Assembly: GCA_012032555.1 (NCBI GenBank)
Contig: JAAUSR010000052.1
Span: forward strand, 1-37,263
DNA from: Thioploca sp.
Lineage (GTDB): Bacteria > Pseudomonadota > Gammaproteobacteria > Beggiatoales > Beggiatoaceae
Direction of reading: 5' to 3'
Length of the DNA stretch: 37,263 nucleotides
Part shown: positions 17,117-27,720 of the stretch, one piece after another
Position numbering within the stretch: position 1 is the first letter of the stretch
Layout of the letters: each line of letters starts with the position of its first letter
Position numbers and translations under genes: made by a program
Notes under the pieces: generated by a model
Seen by the model: the letters and a program-made list of their open reading frames with translations, nothing else
What the model was told of the DNA's origin: nothing
The model's database searches: none

Positions 17117-18847
17117 TTAAGCATTAATTGCTTCTAGTCGTTCGGTGATTTCGGTTTGCGAACTAGTTTGAAGAATTTCATGAGTCAGCTGTGATAAACC
17201 TTTCATATCACTGTTATTAATGATTTGTTTCACTTCTAAAAAAGCTTCTGGATTAACACTAAAATAACGTAATCCCAGTCCTAATAGTAATCGTACATAG
17301 CGACTATCGCTAGCCATTTCTCCACACATGCTAATAGGTTTACCGACTTTAACAGCCGCATCAATACTCATTTTTATTAATCGTAATACGGCTGGATGTA
17401 GTGGGTCGTACAAATAATTAACGGCATCATTACCCCGATCAATCGCTAAAGTATATTGAATTAAATCATTTGTTCCGATTGACAAAAAATCGACATGCGG
17501 TGCAATTAAATCACTACAAATAGCCATTGCGGGTACCTCTACCATCACCCCAAATGGCATTTGAGAGTTGAATTTAACTGACTTATTCCGTAATTCATTT
17601 CTAATTTCTTCCATCAGGTTGTGGACTTGAACCAATTCTTGAAAACCACAAACCATTGGTATCATCATTCGGACATGACCCAGTGCCGAAGCCCGCAAAA
17701 TTGCACGTAGTTGTGGTTTAAATAACTTTTGATTTTTTAAGCATAGCCGAATAGCCCGTAACCCTAATGCGGGATTAGCACCAACGGAACCATCATAGAA
17801 ACGACTATCAATCGGTTTATCCGCACCTAAATCGAGAGTACGAATGGTGACTGCTCCACCTCTTAACGCACGAACCACACGGCTATACGCTTCAAAGTGT
17901 TCTTCTTCATCGGGGGGTTGTTGACGATTCATAAACAGAAATTCCGTTCGATATAAACCAATGCCTTCACCACCAACTCGTTTAACTGCGGTCACATCTT
18001 CTGGAAATTCAATATTAACGTGTAAAGTAATCGGTGTTCCATCAAGGGTCATGGTTGGGGCGTTTTTCAATTTATTCAAAGCCGCACGTTGACGTTTTTC
18101 TTCCCGTTGGCGCATCCGATAGTAACGTAAACTCCGTTCATCGGGCTCAGCCAAGATCATGCCTTGAAAACCATCGACTACCAACATATCATCTGGTTGA
18201 ATATAAGCACGAGCACGACGTAATCCCACAATAGCGGGAATACCCAAACTACGCGCCAAAATAGCGGTATGTGAAGTCATGCCGCCATATTCCGTGATAA
18301 AAGCCAAAATACCATGATGTTGCATCAGCACTGTATCTGCAGGACTTAAATCATCGGCTAAGATAATCATATTAGCCATATCCTCGGGATCAAGCGTCGT
18401 TTCTGCATAACCGCGAAGAATTCGCTGAATACGCATAACAACTTGTTCTACATCACTTTTCCTAGAGCTAAGATAAGGATCTTCCATATTATCAAAGATT
18501 TGTACTAAGTTTTCACACTGTAATTTTAAAGCCCATTCGGCATTGCACTGATGTTGGTGGATTAACTCGATCGGTACGCGTGTTAATAAGCTATCATCGA
18601 GCATCAATAAATGGGCTTCAATAATAGCGGCAATGTCAACGGCAGTATCTTTGGGCGCTTTATCACGAATATGGAGTAATTGTTGGCGAGCTATAGCGAG
18701 GGCGTTTTCAAAGCGGCTAACCTCTTCCTCTAAGTTGTGTTTAGATAAGGTATACTCGCTAACCTCAACTTGATCATGGCGGATAATATGAACCTTACCA
18801 ATAGCAATACCCTTAGAGACTCCAAGACCATGTAAGGTAAAGCTCAC
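17117..18847 (-). CDS. ptsI: Phosphoenolpyruvate-protein phosphotransferase (enzyme I)
   Basis: First phosphotransfer enzyme of the PTS: takes phosphate from PEP on its active His and passes it to HPr. The 576-residue protein has the HPr-binding and swivelling N-terminal domain, the active-site loop GGMTSHTAILARSLGIPAIVG, and the PEP-binding TIM barrel with GIGLYRTEFLFMNR, RTLDLGADKPI, the signature DFLSIGTNDLIQYTLAIDR and the conserved Cys in SMCGEMASD. Translation starts at GTG 18847, overlapping the HPr stop by 4 bases (GTGA), so it is translationally coupled to HPr. No ATG is available near the start. No N-terminal GAF domain is present, so it is of the HPr-EI type and not PtsP. Confidence 0.96.
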   Translation of the reverse strand: MSFTLHGLGVSKGIAIGKVHIIRHDQVEVSEYTLSKHNLEEEVSRFENALAIARQQLLHIRDKAPKDTAVDIAAIIEAHLLMLDDSLLTRVPIELIHQHQCNAEWALKLQCENLVQIFDNMEDPYLSSRKSDVEQVVMRIQRILRGYAETTLDPEDMANMIILADDLSPADTVLMQHHGILAFITEYGGMTSHTAILARSLGIPAIVGLRRARAYIQPDDMLVVDGFQGMILAEPDERSLRYYRMRQREEKRQRAALNKLKNAPTMTLDGTPITLHVNIEFPEDVTAVKRVGGEGIGLYRTEFLFMNRQQPPDEEEHFEAYSRVVRALRGGAVTIRTLDLGADKPIDSRFYDGSVGANPALGLRAIRLCLKNQKLFKPQLRAILRASALGHVRMMIPMVCGFQELVQVHNLMEEIRNELRNKSVKFNSQMPFGVMVEVPAMAICSDLIAPHVDFLSIGTNDLIQYTLAIDRGNDAVNYLYDPLHPAVLRLIKMSIDAAVKVGKPISMCGEMASDSRYVRLLLGLGLRYFSVNPEAFLEVKQIINNSDMKGLSQLTHEILQTSSQTEITERLEAINA

Positions 18848-19113
18848 TCTTCTTCTCCAAAACCACTTTGGATTAATTGACTTAATTCTTCCATCGCTTT
18901 TAGTTCATCAACACCATCGACAGTTAATTCAATTTCGGTTCCTTTACCAGCAGCCAATAACATAACCCCCATAATACTTTTGCCATTAACTTCTCGTTGC
19001 TGACGTTTGACTTGGACTTGACTTTCAAAAGCAGAAGCCAACTTAACTAATTTAGCCGCAGCTCGAGCATGCAGTCCTAATTTGTTAACGATACGAAGTG
19101 TTTGTTTTAACAT
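18844..19113 (-). CDS. Phosphocarrier protein HPr
   Basis: Small phosphocarrier of 89 residues that relays phosphate from enzyme I to EIIA. The active His is in NKLGLHARAAAKLV and the regulatory Ser in NGKSIMGVM, followed by LLAAGKGTEIELTVDG. The Ser site is the one phosphorylated by HPr kinase in organisms that have it; no hprK was found in this window. It is followed by ptsI with a 4-base overlap and preceded by EIIA. The name ptsH or npr cannot be chosen from sequence alone. Confidence 0.95.
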   Translation of the reverse strand: MLKQTLRIVNKLGLHARAAAKLVKLASAFESQVQVKRQQREVNGKSIMGVMLLAAGKGTEIELTVDGVDELKAMEELSQLIQSGFGEEE

Positions 19114-19164
19114 ATTTTTTAGTTACGCCGTTAACGGTTTGATATAAATGGTACCGAGAATCCA

Positions 19165-19563
19165 TTAACTGTTAACAGAATTAACATCTAATATACCCTG
19201 ACAACCACCAGACAAGGCTTTATTAGCTAAGGTATCCAAATCCGCTGAAGGATAGTTCATAATTTTAACTAGCATAGGTAAGTTGACTCCACAGACAATT
19301 CGTACCCGATAATTAGGAATTAAACTACAAGCAATGTTACAGGGTGTGGCACCAAACAGATCCGTTAGGACTAGCACGCCGTGTCCATTGTTAAGACTTT
19401 GACACAAATTTTCAGCGTGGTAACAAAACACCAACGGATCATGCTCATGACGGATGGGTAACACTCTAACCGGTAAAGGGAGTGATCCCATCATTTGCTG
19501 CAAACTTTCTAATAAACTTGAGCCAATATCATCATGAGTAATCAGCAAAATGCCTACGCTCAT
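19165..19563 (-). CDS. PTS EIIA component, mannose family
   Basis: EIIA domain of the mannose family, 132 residues, accepting phosphate from HPr on the His in LLITHDDIGSSLLE. Other family features are LPIRHEHDP, GHGVLVLTDLFGATPCNIA, where sugar EIIA proteins also have their second strand-loop, and a C-terminal ADLDTLANKALSGGCQGIL. It stands alone, with no EIIB, EIIC or EIID. In the beta- and gammaproteobacterial clusters with rapZ this protein is thought to be regulatory, not a sugar transporter. It is 35 bp after rapZ. Confidence 0.93.
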   Translation of the reverse strand: MSVGILLITHDDIGSSLLESLQQMMGSLPLPVRVLPIRHEHDPLVFCYHAENLCQSLNNGHGVLVLTDLFGATPCNIACSLIPNYRVRIVCGVNLPMLVKIMNYPSADLDTLANKALSGGCQGILDVNSVNS

Positions 19564-19598
19564 AATTGTTATTAAGTTGCAGAATTAGTCTTTGTCAG

Positions 19599-20474
19599 TT
19601 ATCTAAGTAACTCTTCACCCCTTATTCCTAATTCGCGATGCCTTACCAATACTTCCTCACGTTGAGGTTTAAAATGCTGTGCCAATTGTTCAGCCAAATA
19701 AACTGACCGATGTTGTCCGCCGGTACAGCCTAACGCAATCGTCAAATAACTCCGATCTTCAGCAGCAAATTGTGGTATCCAAGTTTCTAAAAAATAAATA
19801 ATATGTTCCAGCATTTGCTGTACCTTAGGTTCTTTTTGTAGAAAATAAATAACCGCTTGGTCACATCCCGTTAATTTTCTTAATTCCATTTCCCAATAAG
19901 GATTGGGTAAACAACGTACATCAAAAACAAAATCGGCATCACTAGGAATACCATATTTAAAACCAAATGATTGGACTAGTAGAGATAATCCTGGCTTTTT
20001 TACCCGTAACCTAATCCGCAGTTGGATGAGATCACGTAATTGATGAACGTGAGTAAAACTCGTATTAATACGAACATCTGCTTGAGAAGCTAAAGGTTCC
20101 AATAATTGACGTTCACGTTTAATGGCTTCGGCTAAAGAGACATTCCATGAAGTGAGTGGATGTTTACGACGTGTCTCACTAAACCGCTTAATTAATACCG
20201 TATCATCAGCCTCAAGAAATAATATCTCATAAGGAATTTCTGTCTCAGCTACCGTTTGTAATAAAGCTGATATATCATGAAAAATGGCAGTTCTAGCATC
20301 AACACCAACGGCAATATTTTCTAAATCAGTACCAAATTGAGCGGCTTGTTTAGCAAAAGCCGGTAGTAAAGCCACTGGCAAATTATCAACACAATAACAA
20401 CCAATATCTTCTAAACTATGCAAAGCGATGGTTTTACCGGCGCCGGATAACCCACTCATTATCACTAATTTCAT
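19599..20474 (-). CDS. rapZ: RNase adapter RapZ / nucleotide-binding YvcJ family
   Basis: P-loop protein of 291 residues. In enterobacteria RapZ delivers the small RNA GlmZ to RNase E and so controls glucosamine-6-phosphate synthase; in other groups its role is less clear. It has the Walker A motif SGLSGAGKTIALHSLED, the family motif GCYCVDNLPVALLPAF, Walker B-like EILFLEADD, KRFSETRRKHPL, and the C-terminal RNA-binding region with SFGFKYGIPSDADFVFDVR and ALGCTGGQHRSVY. It is 63 bp downstream of ahcY and 35 bp upstream of EIIA. GlmZ-like RNA was not seen in the window. Confidence 0.95.
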   Translation of the reverse strand: MKLVIMSGLSGAGKTIALHSLEDIGCYCVDNLPVALLPAFAKQAAQFGTDLENIAVGVDARTAIFHDISALLQTVAETEIPYEILFLEADDTVLIKRFSETRRKHPLTSWNVSLAEAIKRERQLLEPLASQADVRINTSFTHVHQLRDLIQLRIRLRVKKPGLSLLVQSFGFKYGIPSDADFVFDVRCLPNPYWEMELRKLTGCDQAVIYFLQKEPKVQQMLEHIIYFLETWIPQFAAEDRSYLTIALGCTGGQHRSVYLAEQLAQHFKPQREEVLVRHRELGIRGEELLR

Positions 20475-20537
20475 CGTTTGTTGCTTGTTCAGGGTATTGT
20501 TACCAAGATGATAAGAATTAATAATTCATTGAGTGTA

Positions 20538-21851
20538 TTAGTAACGATAATGCTCTGGCTTATAAGGTCCATCTACCGGTACATTAAGATAATGAGCTTG
20601 TGCTGGCGTTAACTGGGTTAAGTGTACACCGATTCGTTCTAAATGCATCCGTGCTACCTTTTCATCAAGCTGTTTTGGTAAAACATAAACTTTATTTTCG
20701 TAACGATCAGCGTGATTCCATAATTCAATTTGGGCTAATACTTGGTTAGTAAAGGAATTAGACATGACGAAACTGGGATGCCCAGTTGCACAACCTAAAT
20801 TAACGAGTCGTCCTTCTGCTAACACAATTAAGCGTTTACCTTCAGGAAAAATGACTTGATCCACTTGGGGCTTAATATTTTCCCACGAATATTGCCGGAG
20901 TGAAGCGATATCAATTTCAGAATCAAAATGACCAATATTACACACAATTGCTTGATTTTTCATTTGTTTCATATGTTCAAGCTGAATGACATTGATATTA
21001 CCAGTAGCCGTGACGAAAATATCTGCAGTGGCAGCGGCTTGTTCCATGGTGACCACTCGATAACCTTCCATAGCGGCTTGCAAGGCACAAATCGGATCAA
21101 TTTCAGTTACCCACACCGTGGCACCTAAGCCACGAAAAGCTTGCGCACAACCTTTACCCACATCACCATAGCCGAGTACTACGCAAATCTTACCAGCAAT
21201 CATTACGTCAGTTGCTCGCTTAATTCCATCAACTAAAGATTCACGACAACCATACAAATTATCAAATTTAGATTTAGTGACAGAGTCATTCACATTAATG
21301 GCGGGTACCATTAAGCTACCCTCTCCCATCATTTCATAAAGTCGATGTACACCGGTAGTGGTCTCTTCAGAAATTCCTTTGACATTTTTCAGCAGATCTG
21401 GGTATTTGTCGTGCATAATTTTAGTTAAATCGCCCCCATCATCCAAAATGAGGTTGGGACGCCAGCCATTAGTACCCAAAATAGTTTGTTCAATGCACCA
21501 CCAGAATTCTTCTTCCGTTTCACCTTTCCAAGCAAATACCGGAATTCCTTGATCAGCAATCGCCGCTGCAGCCTGATCCTGAGTGGAAAAGATATTACAA
21601 GAAGACCAACGAACTTCAGCACCTAATGCGATTAAAGTTTCAATTAATACCGCCGTTTGAATAGTCATATGCAAACAACCGGCGATCCTGGCACCTTTTA
21701 AGGGATATTGATCAGCATATTCTCTTCTTAACTGCATCAAGCCGGGCATTTCAGTTTCAGCAATGGCAATTTCTTTATGTCCCCACTCGGCCAAACCGAT
21801 ATCAGCGACTTGGTAATCTAGTTTTAAAGGAATAACGGGTTGTATACTCAT
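20538..21851 (-). CDS. ahcY: Adenosylhomocysteinase (SAH hydrolase)
   Basis: Splits S-adenosylhomocysteine into adenosine and homocysteine, using bound NAD. The ATG at 21851 ([13 protein letters not shown]) is preferred over one at 21869, because GGGAGG sits 5 bases upstream of it, inside the longer reading. The result is 437 residues. Motifs in order are [72 protein letters not shown] (catalytic Lys), the NAD-binding [18 protein letters not shown], and the C-terminal NAD-binding Lys/Tyr segment ending in YKPEHYRY. It lies 69 bp after metK on the same strand, which places synthesis and recycling of the methyl cycle together. Confidence 0.97.
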   Translation of the reverse strand: MSIQPVIPLKLDYQVADIGLAEWGHKEIAIAETEMPGLMQLRREYADQYPLKGARIAGCLHMTIQTAVLIETLIALGAEVRWSSCNIFSTQDQAAAAIADQGIPVFAWKGETEEEFWWCIEQTILGTNGWRPNLILDDGGDLTKIMHDKYPDLLKNVKGISEETTTGVHRLYEMMGEGSLMVPAINVNDSVTKSKFDNLYGCRESLVDGIKRATDVMIAGKICVVLGYGDVGKGCAQAFRGLGATVWVTEIDPICALQAAMEGYRVVTMEQAAATADIFVTATGNINVIQLEHMKQMKNQAIVCNIGHFDSEIDIASLRQYSWENIKPQVDQVIFPEGKRLIVLAEGRLVNLGCATGHPSFVMSNSFTNQVLAQIELWNHADRYENKVYVLPKQLDEKVARMHLERIGVHLTQLTPAQAHYLNVPVDGPYKPEHYRY

Positions 21852-21920
21852 CTTGCCTCCCATCTGCAAGGATAAATTGAACGAATTAGATTGATTAAAG
21901 TTAGCTTGATCAAGCTTGGG

Positions 21921-23081
21921 TTAAACGCCGGCCGCTTCACGTAATATTTGGGCTTTATCAGTACGTTCCCAAGTAAATTGTTCTTCTTCGCGACCAAAGT
22001 GCCCATAACTCGCTGTCGCTAAATAAATGGGACGCAGTAAATCGAGCATAGCGATTAAACCTCGCGGTCGCAAGTCAAAATGTTCCCGTACCAACTGAGT
22101 CAAACGTGTTTCATCAATGATTCCGGTACCAAAAGTTTCTACTTGAATTGAAGTTGGCTCAGCAATACCAATCGCATAAGAAACTTGAATTTCACAGCGT
22201 TGTGCTAAACCAGCGGCCACAATATTTTTTGCCACATAGCGACAAGCATAAGCTGCAGAACGATCGACTTTAGAAGGATCTTTACCAGAAAAAGCGCCAC
22301 CACCGTGTCTGGCCATACCGCCATAAGTATCAACAATAATTTTACGCCCAGTTAGACCGCAATCTCCCATTGGGCCACCAATAACAAATCGACCGGTGGG
22401 GTTAATGTAAATGCGAGTTTCCTTAGTCAACCACTGTTCTGGTAACACCGGTTTAATAATCTCATCCATAACCGCTTCTTGCAAGATTTTATGGCTAATA
22501 TCCGGTGCATGTTGAGTCGATAACACGACGGTATCAATCCCGATTGGCTTCCCTTGAGAATAACGGAAAGTCACTTGGCTTTTCGCGTCAGGACGTAACC
22601 AAGGCAAGGTACCATTATCTCGCAATTCGGCTTGACGTTTCACTAACCGGTGAGCATAGGTAATGGGTGCTGGCATCAACACATCGGTTTCATTAGTGGC
22701 ATAGCCGAACATGAGGCCTTGATCGCCGGCACCTTGTTCATGATCGGTCGTTTCGTTAACTCCCATGGCGATATCGGGAGATTGTTTACCAATAGCTGAC
22801 AAAACCGCACAAGATTCCCAATCAAAACCCATATCTGAACTGTTGTAACCAATTTTCTTGATAGTTTGCCTTACCACGGCTTCGATATCGACATAGGCCT
22901 CGGTGGTAATTTCTCCAGCAACAATAACCATACCAGTTTTAACTAAGGTTTCGCAAGCGACTCGCGCTTGATGGTCGCTAGTCAGTAAAGCATCCAGAAT
23001 CGCATCAGAAACTTGATCAGCCACTTTATCAGGATGTCCTTCCGAGACCGATTCGGAAGTAAAAAGCAAGGTTTCAGGCAT
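21921..23081 (-). CDS. metK: S-adenosylmethionine synthetase
   Basis: Makes S-adenosylmethionine from ATP and methionine; cytosolic tetramer. The 386-residue protein shows the first signature [17 protein letters not shown], the active loop [36 protein letters not shown] and the second signature [19 protein letters not shown]. It is first in a probable long minus-strand unit (metK, ahcY, rapZ, EIIA, HPr, ptsI, mgtE) with gaps of 80 bp or less. Its 376-bp upstream region (23082-23457, shared with the divergent pyrG) was searched by eye for known SAM/SAH riboswitch signatures and none was recognised. Confidence 0.97.
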   Translation of the reverse strand: MPETLLFTSESVSEGHPDKVADQVSDAILDALLTSDHQARVACETLVKTGMVIVAGEITTEAYVDIEAVVRQTIKKIGYNSSDMGFDWESCAVLSAIGKQSPDIAMGVNETTDHEQGAGDQGLMFGYATNETDVLMPAPITYAHRLVKRQAELRDNGTLPWLRPDAKSQVTFRYSQGKPIGIDTVVLSTQHAPDISHKILQEAVMDEIIKPVLPEQWLTKETRIYINPTGRFVIGGPMGDCGLTGRKIIVDTYGGMARHGGGAFSGKDPSKVDRSAAYACRYVAKNIVAAGLAQRCEIQVSYAIGIAEPTSIQVETFGTGIIDETRLTQLVREHFDLRPRGLIAMLDLLRPIYLATASYGHFGREEEQFTWERTDKAQILREAAGV

Positions 23082-23384
23082 ATTTTTCTCTTCTAAAATG
23101 ATGGGTTAAAATCAAAACCGGCTATCAGGAAATTCACTCGAATGAGCGGATAAAGTAGAATTGTTGTTCGAGTTGTATGTTAACCTAATTTAATGAATTT
23201 CCCTATTCCTAACACAATTTGTCATTGTAGCATATTCATCAGAATCAGTGGATTGATAATATTAATTCATTGAAAATAATAAATTATCAGCCGATAAGTA
23301 AATTATCCGGTAATGCGGTTAAAATAACTACCCTAACGGTTAGCTTTTTTTGGTCTAATTAACTTAATATTAATATTGTTTTTA

Positions 23385-23413
23385 TTGAGAATGCGGAATT
23401 AATCTGTTACGCT
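23385..23413 (+). promoter_or_regulatory. Putative sigma70-type promoter of pyrG
   Basis: TTGAGA (23385-23390), a 17-bp spacer and TACGCT (23408-23413) preceded by TG, giving an extended -10 element. The start codon of pyrG lies about 45 bp downstream. It was identified by eye, so alternatives in this AT-rich gap are possible. Confidence 0.4.
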
Positions 23414-23448
23414 ACTCTCATTTTAGGGCAAGATAAGCCGGTTTCTAG

Positions 23449-25092
<1,644 letters not shown>

Positions 25093-25105
25093 TCTTGAGT
25101 TATGA

Positions 25106-25342
25106 ATGAATAGGAATATATTACAGTTAATTCAGTATTTCTTTCCTCCCAGTAAATTAGTTTCCATTCTAGGCAATTTTACCGTCAATTATCAAACGGG
25201 AGTCTTTTATTCCTTTCTCTCGAAAAGTGGTCAGATCTTTGCAGAAGGTTCTTTAGGTAAGATGATAAACCCATTACCAAAGTCAGAATCACTTGCAATT
25301 GATATAGGAATATTGATCCCTTTATTTATCTTCCTCAACTAG
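25106..25342 (+). CDS. Possible small protein in the pyrG-rpoS gap
   Basis: An open frame of 78 codons (MNRNILQLIQYFFPPSKLVS ...) fills most of the gap between pyrG and rpoS. It has mixed composition and a hydrophobic C-terminus (IGILIPLFIFLN) that could be a membrane tail. There is only a weak purine stretch before the ATG, and no family was recognised. It could equally be leader sequence for rpoS. Listed so the gap is not left blank. Confidence 0.25.
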   Translation: MNRNILQLIQYFFPPSKLVSILGNFTVNYQTGVFYSFLSKSGQIFAEGSLGKMINPLPKSESLAIDIGILIPLFIFLN

Positions 25343-25383
25343 CGGATGAGATAAGTTAAGGTTTATATTTAAAGAGGGTAGGT

Positions 25384-26313
25384 ATGGACGATGAGCTTGA
25401 TGAAAGCGATGTATTTGAAGATTTAGAAACGGATGATGAACCCGATTTGGTACAACAACTAGACAATTTAGATGAAGGAGATTTAGATGCGACTCGTCTT
25501 TACCTAAGAGAAATTGGTTATTATGCACTACTAACACCGGAAGAAGAAATTGAATACGCGCGACGTGCTCTACAAGGAGATGAAGTCGCACGTAATCGGA
25601 TGATTGAATCCAATCTCCGTCTGGTGGTTAAAATTGCTCGCCGTTATATGAACCGGGGTTTAGCCATGCTCGATTTAATTGAAGAAGGTAATCTGGGTCT
25701 TATTCGGGCAGTGGCTAAATTTGATCCGGAGAAAGGGTTTCGTTTTTCTACTTACGCCACTTGGTGGATTAGACAAACGATAGATCGAGCTATTATGAAT
25801 CAAACGCGGACGATTCGTTTACCTATCCATGTCATTAAAGAGATCAATCATTGTTTACGCGCCTTTCGTGCACTCTCACAAACTTTGGATCATGAGCCGA
25901 CTTCAGAAGAAGTTGCTAAGATGCTTGACAAATCGACTAGTGAAATTGAAAAAATGTTGGGTCTTAATGAACGAATTACATCAGTAGACACACCACGTAC
26001 AGAAGATTTTGATAAATCATTATTGGATACTATTGCAGATGAACAAAATCCTGACCCGATGTTGGTTTTACAAGAAGAGGATTTGATGAAACACATTGAG
26101 TTATGGTTATCTCAACTCAATGAGAAACAAAGAGTTGTCGTTGAAAGACGTTTTGGTATTGGTGATGGAGAAATTGCTACCTTAGAAGAAGTTGGTGCTG
26201 AAATTGGGATCACCCGTGAACGCGTGAGGCAAATTCAAATTGAAGCGCTGAAAAAATTAAGAGAATTACTTGAACGTGAAGGGTTTTCTATCGATGCGTT
26301 ATTTCAACGCTGA
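25384..26313 (+). CDS. rpoS: RNA polymerase sigma factor RpoS
   Basis: Stationary-phase/general stress sigma factor, 309 residues. An acidic N-terminus ([18 protein letters not shown]) leads to region 1.2 ([20 protein letters not shown]), region 2 ([60 protein letters not shown]), region 3 ([16 protein letters not shown]; region 3.2 [10 protein letters not shown]) and region 4 with the helix-turn-helix [20 protein letters not shown]. The motif order, the length and the characteristic SVDTP segment fit RpoS, not RpoD, which is longer. GAGGGTAGGT precedes the ATG. No nlpD lies upstream, unlike in enterobacteria, so the rpoS promoter would have to be local or within pyrG. Confidence 0.93.
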   Translation: MDDELDESDVFEDLETDDEPDLVQQLDNLDEGDLDATRLYLREIGYYALLTPEEEIEYARRALQGDEVARNRMIESNLRLVVKIARRYMNRGLAMLDLIEEGNLGLIRAVAKFDPEKGFRFSTYATWWIRQTIDRAIMNQTRTIRLPIHVIKEINHCLRAFRALSQTLDHEPTSEEVAKMLDKSTSEIEKMLGLNERITSVDTPRTEDFDKSLLDTIADEQNPDPMLVLQEEDLMKHIELWLSQLNEKQRVVVERRFGIGDGEIATLEEVGAEIGITRERVRQIQIEALKKLRELLEREGFSIDALFQR

Positions 26314-26407
26314 TGTCAATTAGTAGTCAATTTTAACTTTTCGAGTTGAATATCTATAATGACTGATAGCTGAATAATCAATAGCTTCTAACTAGAATGA
26401 GTCCCGG

Positions 26408-27067
26408 CTAACGGATAAGAGATAACTGTTCATATAATTTTCTGACTTTATTAACATAACGAGTTGTTTCTTGATAAGGTGGAACACGATTCCCATATTT
26501 CTTTACAGCTTGTTCACCAGCGTTATAAGCCGCCAGTGCTAAGGCTAAATCTTCGTTAAATAAGGTGAGTAAATCACGTAGATAACGTGCGCCTCCATTG
26601 AGATTAGTAGAGGGATCAGTTCGATCTATCACGCCATAACGTTTAGCCGTCGCTGGCATCAATTGCATTAAACCGACCGCACCCTTGGGAGAAACTGCTG
26701 TGGGATTGTATGCTGATTCAACCTGTATCACCGCTTGTAATAAAGCAGCTGGGAGTTGAGCCTGTTGTGCCACTGTTTCGATTAAGGGTGTGTAATCATG
26801 ATGATGAGGTGAGAGAGTTTTTAGTTTAGGAATAGCCGGCGGTTGAGTCGGATAAATTAAATAACTGCGTGCATAAAGCAACTGCTTAGGTGATTGAGGC
26901 GGTCGGTTAGTCAGATGGATGACACCTTGAGCATCAATATACTTGTAAACAGTAACTGATGAAGTAGCGTCGGCAACAATAATGGGTAGATAACCCAATG
27001 TTAATACCAAAGCGATATAATAGCTGGCTTTATTTATCATCCGCTTTAAGTGAGTGTCATTTCTCAT
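26408..27067 (-). CDS. DUF4124 - lytic transglycosylase (SLT, family 1)
   Basis: Exported enzyme of about 219 residues that cleaves peptidoglycan. The start at ATG 27067 (MRNDTHLKRM) gives a signal sequence (ASYYIALVLTLGYLPIIVADA); an alternative ATG at 27040 gives the same mature protein, and a TTG at 27076 is not favoured. The first mature segment (VYKYIDAQGVIHLTNRPPQ) is a DUF4124 motif. The SLT goose-lysozyme-like domain follows, with the catalytic Glu in VIQVESAYNPTAVSPKGAVG, then LMQLMPATAKRYGV, GGARYLRDLL and ALAAYNAGEQAVKKYGNRVPP. It runs opposite to rpoS, with a 94-bp gap between their 3' ends. Confidence 0.92.
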   Translation of the reverse strand: MRNDTHLKRMINKASYYIALVLTLGYLPIIVADATSSVTVYKYIDAQGVIHLTNRPPQSPKQLLYARSYLIYPTQPPAIPKLKTLSPHHHDYTPLIETVAQQAQLPAALLQAVIQVESAYNPTAVSPKGAVGLMQLMPATAKRYGVIDRTDPSTNLNGGARYLRDLLTLFNEDLALALAAYNAGEQAVKKYGNRVPPYQETTRYVNKVRKLYEQLSLIR

Positions 27068-27076
27068 TAGCCCCAA

Positions 27077-27720
27077 AGTTAGAATAATTATACTGCTAAA
27101 TACTTACGGTTCAAGCGTGTAAAGCGACCAATCATTAAATCTTTGATGATTGGAAAAGTTGAACTTCACCAAGGATCTACGTAAATCGGATCCCTATCTT
27201 AAAAACAATGCATATTATGTAGTTGGCAATTAGTAATGCCTTGCTACACACTGTGTGCTTTACCATTAATATATAAACTACACATACCACAAATTAAATG
27301 AGATGAGCAATAATCCTATTATTGACATGATAACTAAGTGTACTGCTCAGTAGTTTAGTGAACTCATTCATGTTTGAGTATGATAGAAGATCATTATTCA
27401 ATATTCAAAGTATTTATAGTCGTTAAATTGTTGCTAATCGACTTCGCTATTTGACTATATTTTTCAAAGTGTGGCGCAAATATTGTATTAATTATGAATT
27501 ATGAATTATTAACTTAAAAATTAATTTTTGTTATTTTCTTATGATATTAACTTGGTATCATTGATAACATGAGATGGGCAAAAATAAATTGTATCTACCT
27601 GATTGATAAAAAATAAATTATCTGATTTATGCTTAACTTAAATTAATTATATGATATTTTAATAGAAAGCAAGCAAATCAATTTTCTTCATTTTATTAGA
27701 ACACTAATTAGTTAATAGCG
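27077..27720. other. AT-rich divergent intergenic region, no gene seen
   Basis: This 644-bp gap separates two divergent genes and must hold both promoters. Visible features are an 8-bp inverted repeat CCAATCAT/ATGATTGG at 27128-27153 and a short palindrome CACACTGTGTG near 27246-27256. Neither was linked to a known regulator. No open frame with a ribosome binding site, RNA gene or MITE copy was recognised. Confidence 0.5.

Noticed and set aside
25322-25591. Antisense open frame of 89 codons across the rpoS start.
   Set aside because: It is the complement of the acidic RpoS N-terminus, giving a Leu/His-rich product with no ribosome binding site.
27077-27720. Small RNA gene in the long gap before the REC-REC-GGDEF gene.
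   Set aside because: Only short palindromes were found, with no promoter-terminator pair that would define an RNA.
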